Assembly: GCA_037440765.1 (NCBI GenBank)
Contig: JBBITL010000053.1
Span: forward strand, 1 to 30,569
Length of the DNA: 30,569 bases
Source of the DNA: DTKY01 sp037440765
GTDB lineage: Bacteria; Acidobacteriota; Terriglobia; Bryobacterales; Bryobacteraceae
Reading direction: 5' to 3'
The translations under genes and the position numbers were made by a program. This document shows positions 23,032 through 30,339 of the stretch, piece by piece. Position 1 is the first letter of the stretch. Every line of letters starts with the position of its first letter. The notes under the pieces were generated by a model. The model saw only the letters and a list, made by a program, of their open reading frames with translations, had not been told where the DNA came from and did no database searches.

Positions 23032-23837
23032 TGAGGATCTCATTTACCAAGGCTCACGGCGCCAGGAACGACTTCCTGCTGACCTGGTCGAGCGAAACGC
23101 CCGCGACGGGCCTGGAGCGCGTTGCTCGCGCCATATGTGATCGCAATGCTGGCATCGGCGCGGATGGCTGGATGCTGGTTGAAGCCGCGGGGGAGTCCGA
23201 TGGCCATGAGGCCTGCATCCGGCTGTACAACAGCGACGGGAGCAGAGCCGAGATCTCGGGCAACGGGACGCGCTGCGCGGCGGCCTTCCTGGTGGAGCGG
23301 CAACTGGCGTCGAGCCCCGTCCGGATCATGACGGAAGCCGGCTTGAAGGAGTTGCGGCTCATCGAGCGCAAGGGACTGCACTTCCGGTTCGAGATGGACA
23401 TGGGGCGGCCCCTCTGGCGGCCCGGGGAGGTGCGCTTCGGCCTCGGGCTGCGATCTGGTGAACACGATGTGACACTCCTCAACGCCGGCAACCCCCAGTG
23501 CGCGGTCTTCGTGGAAGGCTTTGAGGCGGACTGGCGCGGTCTGGGGGCCGAGATCGAATCGCACCCGCAGTTCCCGAACCGCACCAACGTTTCATTCGTG
23601 CGGGTGGAGGACCCGCATACTCTTGACGTCCGCTTCTGGGAGCGGGGAGCGGGCGAGACCGCCAGTTCGGGCACGGGGGCGGCCGGGGCCGTTTGGGCCG
23701 CCATGCTGCGCGGCATGGTGGAAAGTCCGGTGCGGGTCCGCACGCCGGGCGGCGCGCTGGAGGCGCGGTGGGACGAAACGCTGCACCTGACGGGACCGGC
23801 TGAGATCATCGGCCGCGGAGAATTCTACTTCGAGTGA
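23031..23837 (+). CDS. dapF: diaminopimelate epimerase homologue with Cys-to-Ser change
   Basis: The 268-residue protein matches DapF: FTKAHGARNDFLL, IGADGWMLVE, LYNSDGSRAEISGNGTRCAAAF, NAGNPQCAVFV, FPNRTNVSFV and ERGAGETASSGTGA. DapF interconverts LL- and meso-diaminopimelate for lysine and peptidoglycan using two cysteines. The first is C82 (SGNGTRC). The second, normally in ETxACGTG, is Ser213 here (ETASSGTG). The ATG at 23031 overlaps the previous stop. Activity may be altered, or this branch may tolerate Ser; related PrpF/proline-racemase folds also vary at this site. Confidence 0.85.
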   Translation: MRISFTKAHGARNDFLLTWSSETPATGLERVARAICDRNAGIGADGWMLVEAAGESDGHEACIRLYNSDGSRAEISGNGTRCAAAFLVERQLASSPVRIMTEAGLKELRLIERKGLHFRFEMDMGRPLWRPGEVRFGLGLRSGEHDVTLLNAGNPQCAVFVEGFEADWRGLGAEIESHPQFPNRTNVSFVRVEDPHTLDVRFWERGAGETASSGTGAAGAVWAAMLRGMVESPVRVRTPGGALEARWDETLHLTGPAEIIGRGEFYFE

Positions 23838-23844
23838 GGCGACA

Positions 23845-25140
23845 TTGCTGGAACTGGAGAAGAAGATACGGGACCGCGCGGCGAGAGCAGGCGTGGTTGG
23901 ATTGGGCTACGTCGGCCTGCCGCTGGCAGTGGAACTCGCGCGGGCCGGATTCCCGGTGACCGGAATCGACATCAGCGCGGGGAAAGCGGCCCGCGTGAAC
24001 GCGGGAGTCTCCTACGTGGGGGATGTGCCGTCCGGCGTGATGGCGGCTCTGGTGCGCGAGGGCAAGCTGCGCGCCACCACGGACTTCTCGGTGATTGCCG
24101 GCCTGGACACGGTCAACATCTGCGTGCCCACGCCTTTGCGCAAGACCAAGGATCCGGACATGAGCTTCATCGTCTCGGCCTGCGAGGAGATCGCAAGGTA
24201 CTTGCATCCCGGCATGTTGCTGATTCTGGAGTCTACGACCTATCCCGGCACGACCGACGAGTTGCTTCTGCCCATGTTCGAAAAGTCGGGCCTCCGCGCG
24301 GGGCGGGATTTCTGCCTGTGTTTCTCGCCCGAGAGAGTGGACCCCGGCAACCCGGTTCACCAGACCGTCAACATTCCCAAGGTGGTGGGCGGCGCGACGC
24401 CCGCCTGCACCGCCATGGGGGCGTTGTTCTACTCGCAGGCCCTGGAGAAAGTGGTGCCCGTCAGTTCCACGCAGGTGGCCGAGATGGTCAAGCTGCTTGA
24501 GAACACGTTCCGCATGATCAACATCGGCATGGTCAACGAGCTGGCTGTGATGTGCGGGCGCATGGGGATCGACGTCTGGGAGGTGATCGACGCGGCCGCC
24601 ACCAAGCCTTTCGGCTTCATGCCGTTCTATCCGGGGCCGGGACTGGGCGGCCACTGCATCCCGGTAGACCCGTTCTACCTCTCCTGGAAGACGCGGCAGG
24701 CGGGCATCGAGGCGCGGTTCATCGATCTGGCCGGCTACGTGAACGGGCAGATGCCCCAGTTCGTCGTCGACAAGGTGCAGGACGCGCTCAACCAACGGGG
24801 AAAGCCGCTGAAGGGCACGCATGTACATATCCTCGGCGTCGCGTACAAGAAGGATATCGACGACATCCGGGAGTCTCCGGCGTTGGACGTGATGCACCTG
24901 CTCGCGCGGCGCATGGCGCGCATAAGCTATTCGGACCCGCACGTGGACGAGGTTCGGACCGACAGCCTGCATCTGTATTCGCAGCCGCCTGAGGAGGCTG
25001 CGGCCCGGGCCGACTGCGTGCTGATCATCACCAACCACAGCGCCTTCGACTACCCCGCCATCCTGGAGAAGGCGTGCCTGGTGGTCGACACTCGCAACGC
25101 CATGAAAGGCCTCGCCTCTGACAAGATCGTGCGCCTGTAG
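23845..25140 (+). CDS. UDP-N-acetylglucosamine/-mannosamine-type 6-dehydrogenase
   Basis: The 431-residue protein is a UDP-sugar dehydrogenase of the WbpA/WecC group. It has the Rossmann GVVGLGYVGLPLAVELARAG, ICVPTPLRKTKDPDMS, ESTTYPGTTDE, FSPERVDPGN and the active-site loop GPGLGGHCIPVDPFYLSW with nucleophile C271. It oxidises the C6 of a UDP-HexNAc in two NAD-dependent steps to the uronic acid for surface polysaccharide. It begins with TTG at 23845 after GAGG, 7 bases past the dapF stop; no ATG is available upstream in frame. The long R-K-T-K-D-P-D-M-S segment favours acetamido sugars over UDP-glucose. Confidence 0.9.
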   Translation: MLELEKKIRDRAARAGVVGLGYVGLPLAVELARAGFPVTGIDISAGKAARVNAGVSYVGDVPSGVMAALVREGKLRATTDFSVIAGLDTVNICVPTPLRKTKDPDMSFIVSACEEIARYLHPGMLLILESTTYPGTTDELLLPMFEKSGLRAGRDFCLCFSPERVDPGNPVHQTVNIPKVVGGATPACTAMGALFYSQALEKVVPVSSTQVAEMVKLLENTFRMINIGMVNELAVMCGRMGIDVWEVIDAAATKPFGFMPFYPGPGLGGHCIPVDPFYLSWKTRQAGIEARFIDLAGYVNGQMPQFVVDKVQDALNQRGKPLKGTHVHILGVAYKKDIDDIRESPALDVMHLLARRMARISYSDPHVDEVRTDSLHLYSQPPEEAAARADCVLIITNHSAFDYPAILEKACLVVDTRNAMKGLASDKIVRL

Positions 25141-25141
25141 G

Positions 25142-25160
25142 GGCGCGCCGGCGGCGCGCC
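25142..25160. repeat. GC-rich hairpin made of two GGCGCGCC palindromes
   Basis: Two copies of GGCGCGCC (25142-25149 and 25153-25160) flank a 3-base GGC spacer just after the dehydrogenase stop. Together they form an 8-bp stem; each half is itself a palindrome. There is no T run, so it is not a standard intrinsic terminator, but it may stop or stabilise the operon message before the tRNA promoter. Confidence 0.5.
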
Positions 25161-25167
25161 ACTGTGT

Positions 25168-25196
25168 TTGATGCTCACGAACACCGGTGCTATCGT
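25168..25196 (+). promoter_or_regulatory. promoter of tRNA-Val and the MBL gene
   Basis: TTGATG (25168-25173) and TATCGT (25191-25196) are spaced by 17 bases. The predicted start is 2-3 bases before the tRNA 5' end. The downstream MBL gene has no promoter of its own in the 19 bases after the tRNA, so it probably shares this one. Confidence 0.6.
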
Positions 25197-25205
25197 GGTC
25201 GGTGC

Positions 25206-25282
25206 GGGCGGTTAGCTCAGTTGGTCAGAGCGCCTGCCTTACAAGCAGGAGGCCGCAGGTTCAAGCCCTGCACCGCCCACCA
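25206..25282 (+). tRNA. tRNA-Val (anticodon TAC)
   Basis: A 77-nt gene. The acceptor stem GGGCGGT (25206-25212) pairs with ACCGCCC (25272-25278), followed by discriminator A and an encoded CCA. The D-arm has GCTCAGTTGGTCAGAGC, the anticodon loop CTTACAA gives anticodon TAC for GUA, and the T-arm reads GCAGGTTCAAGCCCTGC. A protein gene begins 19 bases after the CCA. Confidence 0.95.
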
Positions 25283-25301
25283 GTCAAAGGAGGAGGAGCC
25301 C

Positions 25302-26324
25302 GTGAGATTCTTTTCAGCACTAATATGCCTCGCCCTGGCTTTGCCGCTTGCCGCCACGCTGCCGGCGGCCGACACTCTGGAAATCTACGTCATCGATGTG
25401 GAGGGCGGCAAGGCGATGATTGTCCGCAATCCGTCCGGACAGACCATGATGATCGACGGGGGCATGGGGAACGACCGCGACCTGGGCAGGGTCGTAGCGG
25501 TGGCCAACGAACTCGGCATCAAGCAGTTCGATGTCTTCCTGATCACGCACTACGACGTGGATCACGTAGCCAACGTCCCGGCCATCTACGGCAAGTTCCC
25601 GGCCAGACTGCTGGTGGACCACGGACCGCTGCTGCCTAATCCCAAGCTGGCGCCCATCAACCGCAAGGCCGCCGACGCCTACGTGGCGTTCCTCCCGGGC
25701 AAGAAGCGGCTCTCGGTGAAACCCGGCGACCGGATCCCGTTCGGCGGCGTGAACATCTCGGTGCTCGTTTCCAACGAGGCGGTGATCACAAAACCGCTCC
25801 CCGGCGCCGGACAGCCCAACCCCGCCTGCCCCGCCGTCGCGCCCGAGGCCATACGCGGCGACGACAACGCCGCCTCCATCGGCACGCTCTGGCAGTTCGG
25901 CAAGTTCCGGATGGCGGATTTCGCGGACCTGCTCCAATGGGCGGAGGTCAGGCTGATGTGTCCCAACAACCCCGTGGGCACGGTGGACCTGTTCATGGTC
26001 AGCCACCACGGCCTGGCAATGTCCAACTCCCCGGCCCTGGTACACGCGCTCCAGCCCAAGGTGGCCATCTCCAACAACGGGGAGAGGAAGGGGATCTCGC
26101 CGGACGTAGTGAAGACCCTGCGCAGTTCCCCGCGCCTGGAGGACATCTGGCAACTTCACCACTCGGTGACAGCCGGAGCGGAGCTGAACGCGCCCGAGCA
26201 GTTCCTGGCCAACATGAAGGCGCAGGACTGCCAGGGGCACTACATCAAGGTTTCGGCGCGCCGCGACGGCAGTTTCACCGTGACGAACTCGCGCAACAGC
26301 TTCTCCAAGACTTACGGGCCGTAG
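25302..26324 (+). CDS. secreted metallo-beta-lactamase-fold hydrolase (ComEC/Rec2-like domain)
   Basis: The 340-residue protein has a signal peptide (residues 1-23, ending LPAADT) and an MBL fold related to the ComEC C-terminal domain. It has IYVIDVEGGKAMIVR, MMIDGGMG, ITHYDVDHVANV (H83, D85, D87, H88) and MVSHHGLAMSNSP. As in ComEC-type domains, the second His of HxHxDH is Asp. The GTG at 25302 is chosen because AAGGAGGAGGAG lies directly before it; the frame runs open upstream through the tRNA, which is not coding. Its end overlaps the convergent methyltransferase gene by 13 bases. The substrate is unknown; phosphodiester or lactone hydrolysis is possible. Confidence 0.85.
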   Translation: MRFFSALICLALALPLAATLPAADTLEIYVIDVEGGKAMIVRNPSGQTMMIDGGMGNDRDLGRVVAVANELGIKQFDVFLITHYDVDHVANVPAIYGKFPARLLVDHGPLLPNPKLAPINRKAADAYVAFLPGKKRLSVKPGDRIPFGGVNISVLVSNEAVITKPLPGAGQPNPACPAVAPEAIRGDDNAASIGTLWQFGKFRMADFADLLQWAEVRLMCPNNPVGTVDLFMVSHHGLAMSNSPALVHALQPKVAISNNGERKGISPDVVKTLRSSPRLEDIWQLHHSVTAGAELNAPEQFLANMKAQDCQGHYIKVSARRDGSFTVTNSRNSFSKTYGP

Positions 26325-27364
26325 GTGCTTGCCGGCGGCAGGCGCCAGTCGTCAGGCGCGCGGGACCGCGCGTAGCCGGCCAGCGCCCGCAGATTGGCGT
26401 CGGGCGTTCCGCGGGGGACCTCGCAGCCGGCCGCGACTATGTAGCGGCTGCGGGCCTGGCGATGGCAGCCGGCGAGCGCCCCGGCGACTTCCTCGGGGGT
26501 GCCATTGCGCAGAACCCTGACGGGGTCTATGTTGCCGGCCAGCACCTGGCCGGGGCCCATTATCTGCCTGGCTTCGTGGACGGGGACGGGGAAGTCCAGA
26601 TCCACCAGACCGCACCCCAGGCGCCCCATGCCGTCCAGGATGCGGCGGGCGTTGCCGCAGATGTGGAGGCGGACCCGCCCGCCCGCCGCGTGAATCCCGT
26701 CCACCAGCCGCTTTTCCGCGGGCCAGATGAACTCCTCGTAGATGCGCGGGCCGGCCAGCGAGGCCGCCGCGTCACCTACTCCTATGATGTCGGCGCCAGC
26801 TTCGGTCTGGGCGCGCGCGAAGGCGATCGCGTTGTCCGTCACAAACTCGAACAGGTCCCGGACGAACTCCGGATCGTCGCTGAAGTCGAGCATGAGGCGG
26901 TTGATGCCGCGCAGGTCAGCCGCCTCGGCGCACGGGCCTTCCACCCAGCCTTCGACGAGTTTCTCCGCTCCCACCCGCCGGCGCAGGAGTTCCACGCCGC
27001 GCAGGCGGTCCTCCGTCCGCCCGCCGGTGACGCTCTCCAGCCGCGGCAGCCGTCCGAGGAGGGCCTTGGCTGCCAGCAGCGAGTCGGCCTCGCAGAGATC
27101 CGGCGGCTGGTCCTCGAACCAGGTCAGCCGCGCCCCGTAGTCGGCCGCTTCGCGCGCCGGATCCGAGATGGCCGAAACGTGGTCGAGATCGAATTGTTCG
27201 GCGGTGCGGATCTGCGCCTCGGCCAGCACCCGGTGATCGCGGGCGTAGTCGGAGTACTTGACGCCGGCCTGGTCCGCCGCAAACATCATGGTTATCGGCA
27301 TGCACGGCAGCCGGTCCGGCATGCCGCCCTCGATCGCCGTCAACACCCTCTCCCGACCCGTCAC
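26312..27364 (-). CDS. uroporphyrinogen decarboxylase-family (MtaA-like) methyltransferase
   Basis: The 350-residue protein is a TIM-barrel of the UroD/MtaA family. It has RERVLTAIEGGMPDRLPCMP, VEGPCAEAADLRG, GVGDAAASLAGPRIYEEF, RLHICGN, AGNIDPV and AAGCEVPRGTPDANLRAL. H234, C236 and C314 match the HxC...C zinc site of MtaA/MtbA-type corrinoid-dependent methyltransferases, not the haem-pathway decarboxylase. The GTG at 27364 follows GGAGGGAGG at suitable spacing; an open frame continues upstream to 27838 but overlaps the divergent DUF1080 gene. No corrinoid protein gene is in the window. It is divergent from the DUF1080/oxidoreductase genes. Confidence 0.8.
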   Translation of the reverse strand: MTGRERVLTAIEGGMPDRLPCMPITMMFAADQAGVKYSDYARDHRVLAEAQIRTAEQFDLDHVSAISDPAREAADYGARLTWFEDQPPDLCEADSLLAAKALLGRLPRLESVTGGRTEDRLRGVELLRRRVGAEKLVEGWVEGPCAEAADLRGINRLMLDFSDDPEFVRDLFEFVTDNAIAFARAQTEAGADIIGVGDAAASLAGPRIYEEFIWPAEKRLVDGIHAAGGRVRLHICGNARRILDGMGRLGCGLVDLDFPVPVHEARQIMGPGQVLAGNIDPVRVLRNGTPEEVAGALAGCHRQARSRYIVAAGCEVPRGTPDANLRALAGYARSRAPDDWRLPPASTYGP

Positions 27365-27421
27365 AAGCGCCTCCCTCCGGCCCGATGGTAACACCCCGGT
27401 GGAGGCGTGTCGTATCATGGG

Positions 27422-27440
27422 GCATGCCGAAAAGGCATGC
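27422..27440 (+). promoter_or_regulatory. hairpin in the leader of the DUF1080/oxidoreductase operon
   Basis: GCATGCC (27422-27428) and GGCATGC (27434-27440) are exact inverted repeats around GAAAA. A -10-like TATCAT (27413-27418) just upstream places the predicted start at about 27425, so the hairpin is at or near the mRNA 5' end. It may be an operator or a 5' stabilising stem. The -35 region is weak. Confidence 0.4.
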
Positions 27441-27475
27441 ACTTTTCTTGTGAAGGAAGGAGACGAAAACAGTCT

Positions 27476-28345
27476 ATGCGCAGGAGCATCCTCATCACCC
27501 TTGGTTTCACCGCCGTTCTGGCGATGGTCATGATACCGCTGGTTGTTGCCCAGCAGCAGGGCGGCCAGCCCGCCGCCTCCGCTCAGCCCACGGCGGCGCC
27601 GGCCCGCGGCGCACAGCCCGCCCCGGCCGCGCCGGCCCGTGCCGGAGGCCGCGGCGTGGTCGCCGTCCCGCAGACCAACGACGACCCGCTGCCGAAGATC
27701 CCGGTGGGTTTCACGTCCATCTTCAACGGCAAGGATCTCACCGGCTGGCACATCAGCAAGACAAATCACCACGGCACGACGCCGGACTTTCGCGTGTTGC
27801 ACGGCGTCCTCGTTGGAACGCAGCAGCCTTTCCTGCAAGGCGGGATACTGCTGACGGACAAGAAGTACAAGAACGTGGAAGTCTACATGGAGATCAAGCC
27901 CGATTGGGGCTGCGACAGCGGACTGTTTCTGCGCAGCGACGCGTCAGGCGGAGCCTACCAGGTCATGCTGGACTACCTCCCCGGCGGGACCATGGTCGCC
28001 GGCATCTACGGTGAGAGGCTTCAGGGGGTGAACATGAACGGTCCGGGTTGGGACGCCCTTTCCGCCGAGCAGCGCCAGGCCATCCAGGCCAAGCGCACCG
28101 AGGCGTGGCAGAAGGCGTGGAAACGGGAGGAGTGGAACTCAGTGCGCGCCCGGATTGAAGGCAATCCCCCCCGGATTACGACCTGGCTGAACGACGAAAT
28201 CATGTTCCAGGGCACTGACGTGGCCAACAACGCCACCGGCGGCGCCGAGGATGGACATATCGGCATCCAGGTGCATAACATGAATCGCTGGCGGCCCGGC
28301 GCCTTCTGGCGCTGGCGCGTGATCGCGGTCAAGGAACTTCCCTAG
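27476..28345 (+). CDS. secreted DUF1080 protein (3-keto-disaccharide hydrolase family)
   Basis: The 289-residue protein has a signal peptide (residues 1-26, ending VVAQQQ). A roughly 45-residue Ala/Pro/Gln/Arg-rich linker follows, then one DUF1080 domain: GFTSIFNGKDLTGWHISK, GVLVGTQQPFLQGGILLT, WGCDSGLFLRSD, GGTMVAGIYGERL and GHIGIQVHNMNRW. The ATG at 27476 is preceded by GGAAGGAGA; the open frame extends upstream but not usefully. The Gfo/Idh/MocA gene begins 14 bases after its stop, so the pair form an operon. In characterised systems, 3-keto-glycosides made by such oxidoreductases are cleaved by DUF1080 enzymes, which fits this pairing. Confidence 0.87.
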   Translation: MRRSILITLGFTAVLAMVMIPLVVAQQQGGQPAASAQPTAAPARGAQPAPAAPARAGGRGVVAVPQTNDDPLPKIPVGFTSIFNGKDLTGWHISKTNHHGTTPDFRVLHGVLVGTQQPFLQGGILLTDKKYKNVEVYMEIKPDWGCDSGLFLRSDASGGAYQVMLDYLPGGTMVAGIYGERLQGVNMNGPGWDALSAEQRQAIQAKRTEAWQKAWKREEWNSVRARIEGNPPRITTWLNDEIMFQGTDVANNATGGAEDGHIGIQVHNMNRWRPGAFWRWRVIAVKELP

Positions 28346-28359
28346 AAGCAGGAGGCTAC

Positions 28360-29586
28360 ATGGAAAGCAGACGTACATTCATAAAGGTGTCCGCCGCCGC
28401 GGCTGCGGTTTCGCAGACCATCCGCGGCGCAAATGACAGAATCCGGATAGGAATAGTCGGCCCGGGATGGCGCGGCATGACCGTGTGGGGGTGCTTTGCC
28501 AAGCACGCCGATTGCACCTGCGTGGCGATGGCCGACGTGAACAAGAAGACGCTGGCGGCTTCGGCCCTGAAGGCCGGCGGAAAGATCGACACTTACGGTG
28601 ACTACCGCAAGCTTCTTGAGCGCAAGGACATAGATGCGGTCATCGTTACGACGCCCGACCACTGGCACGGTCCGGTCACCGTGGATGCCTGCGCCGCGGG
28701 CAAGGACGTCTTCGTCGACAAGCCCATCTCGAATACGATCGAGGGCGGCCTGAGCATGGTCCGGGCGGCCCGCAAGTACTCCCGCGTTGTCCAGCACGGC
28801 ACGCAGCAGCGCAGCGGCCAGCACTTCCAGGAGGCAGCGAAACTGGTGCAGAGCGGCCTGCTCGGCAAGGTGACCCACGCGGTCTGCCTCCAGCCGGGCG
28901 CTTACAACCAGGCGCCGCAACCGGAGGCGCCGCCGCCGCCGGAACTGGACTGGGACATGTGGCAGGGTCCGGCTCCGCGCCGTCCGTACTCCCCCATGCG
29001 CCGGATGTGGCGCGCCTTCTACGCCTACGGCGGGGGTCTGGTGACGGACTGGGGGGCGCACCTGACCGACATCGCCATGATGTATCTCAACTCGGACACC
29101 AAGGCTCCCCTGCTGACCAGCGCTTCGGCGCAGTACGTGAGCGCGGCGAGGGACCTTGAACAGGTTCCGGACACGTTCGCCTGCACATGGCAGTACGACA
29201 ACTTCGTCATGTCTTTCACCAACGTGGTGCCGCCCAACGCCGCCTTCAACATGCAGGGCAACTGGTTCTACGGGCCAAGGGGCGTGCTGCACGTCAACCG
29301 CTCGGGGTATCGCGTCTTCCCGGTCCAGGGCCGCGGCATGCCGGGCGGGCCGCCGCCGCCGGCGCCCATTGACGCCAAGACCGTGGAGGTGAAGGAAAAC
29401 TACGATGACGATCCCGACACCACGGCCCATGCGCGGAACTTCCTGGACTGCATCAAGAGCCGGAAGCGGCCGATCTGCGACATCGAGATCGGCTTCAACG
29501 CCACCCTGCCCTGCCTGATCGCGCTGCTCGCCATTCAGCAGGGGCGATCCTTCACCTGGGACGGCACGGCCGCCAGGCCGGCCTAG
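28360..29586 (+). CDS. Gfo/Idh/MocA family oxidoreductase with Tat leader
   Basis: The 408-residue protein starts with a twin-arginine leader (MESRRTFIKVSAAAAAVSQT), suggesting export in folded, cofactor-bound form. The Rossmann domain has IRIGIVGPGWRGM and VTTPDHWHGPVTVDAC, with the catalytic-region DKP (D120-P122) where many relatives have EKP. The C-terminal domain has GGGLVTDWGAHLTDI and DTTAHARNFLDCIKSRKRP. These enzymes oxidise or reduce sugar hydroxyls with NAD(P). It follows the DUF1080 gene by 14 bases with AGGAGG before its ATG. A proline-rich stretch (residues about 185-200) and another near 325-335 are unusual insertions. Confidence 0.88.
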   Translation: MESRRTFIKVSAAAAAVSQTIRGANDRIRIGIVGPGWRGMTVWGCFAKHADCTCVAMADVNKKTLAASALKAGGKIDTYGDYRKLLERKDIDAVIVTTPDHWHGPVTVDACAAGKDVFVDKPISNTIEGGLSMVRAARKYSRVVQHGTQQRSGQHFQEAAKLVQSGLLGKVTHAVCLQPGAYNQAPQPEAPPPPELDWDMWQGPAPRRPYSPMRRMWRAFYAYGGGLVTDWGAHLTDIAMMYLNSDTKAPLLTSASAQYVSAARDLEQVPDTFACTWQYDNFVMSFTNVVPPNAAFNMQGNWFYGPRGVLHVNRSGYRVFPVQGRGMPGGPPPPAPIDAKTVEVKENYDDDPDTTAHARNFLDCIKSRKRPICDIEIGFNATLPCLIALLAIQQGRSFTWDGTAARPA

Positions 29587-29598
29587 TTCCTGGAGGCC

Positions 29599-30339
29599 GT
29601 GAGATACCTTAGCTTCGATATCGAGATCTCCGACGAGTTCGTCCTGAAGCCGGGCGAGGACCTGCTGGACCATGCGCCGTTCCACATCGCGGTGGCGGCG
29701 ACTGTCGAAGCCGGAGGAGCGAGCCGGTTGTGGTTCTCAACCGGCTCCGGCGGCCGGCCGGAACTCGAGATGGATCAGTCCAAAGCGCGGGAACTGCTCG
29801 CATTCCTGCTTCAAGCGCAGCAGGAGGGCTGGCAGGTTTTCGCCTGGAACGGCCTTAGCTTCGATTTGCGCTGGATCGGACACAACGCCGGCAACGTGGA
29901 GACGGCCGCCCGTGTGGCCCTGGGTCTGTACGATCCCATGTTTCAGTTCTTCAACCAGCGCGGGTTCCCCGTCAGCCTGGCCGCGGTGGGCGACGCCATG
30001 GGCGTCAAGCAGACCAAGCTGATGAATGCCGCCGACGCGCCCCGCGAGTGGCGCAGCGGCAACCACCAGCGAGTGATGGATTACGTGGTGGGGGATTGCC
30101 GGATCACCAACCAGGTGGTCGAGGCCATCGTGAAGCAACAGCGCGTCGCCTGGCGCACCAGGAGCGGGAGCGTCAGCACCGAATCCATGCCGCGGCTGAA
30201 GACGGTAGCCGAGGTGCTGCGCGACCCGGAGCCCGACCAGTCCTGGATGAAAGGTCCAGGCTTGAACCGCCGCCACTTCATCGAGTGGCTGCCCGCGGAG
30301 GTATTGAAGGGCGCATGCATCCATCGCCCCGGATCCTAG
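29599..30339 (+). CDS. DEDDy-type 3'-5' exonuclease domain protein
   Basis: The 246-residue protein shows the three exonuclease motifs of the RNase H-like DnaQ/PolB family: Exo I SFDIEIS (D7, E9), Exo II AWNGLSFDLRWIG (D89) and Exo III DYVVGDCRIT (Y162, D166). The YX3D form of motif III places it in the DEDDy group. No polymerase domain is attached; the rest is a short C-terminal tail. The start is a GTG at 29599 with TGGAGG before it, 12 bases after the oxidoreductase stop. It overlaps the next gene by 25 bases. Its presence among sugar genes is unexplained. Confidence 0.8.
   Translation: MRYLSFDIEISDEFVLKPGEDLLDHAPFHIAVAATVEAGGASRLWFSTGSGGRPELEMDQSKARELLAFLLQAQQEGWQVFAWNGLSFDLRWIGHNAGNVETAARVALGLYDPMFQFFNQRGFPVSLAAVGDAMGVKQTKLMNAADAPREWRSGNHQRVMDYVVGDCRITNQVVEAIVKQQRVAWRTRSGSVSTESMPRLKTVAEVLRDPEPDQSWMKGPGLNRRHFIEWLPAEVLKGACIHRPGS

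Noticed and set aside
23806..25038. A 410-codon minus-strand frame
   Set aside because: Antisense to the nucleotide-sugar dehydrogenase gene, which has all its catalytic motifs.
26312..27364. Uroporphyrinogen decarboxylase of haem synthesis (hemE)
   Set aside because: The HxC...C zinc ligands (H234, C236, C314) and the absence of haem genes fit the MtaA-like methyltransferase branch better.
28342..29685. A 447-codon minus-strand frame
   Set aside because: Antisense to the Gfo/Idh/MocA oxidoreductase gene; no domain is recognisable.
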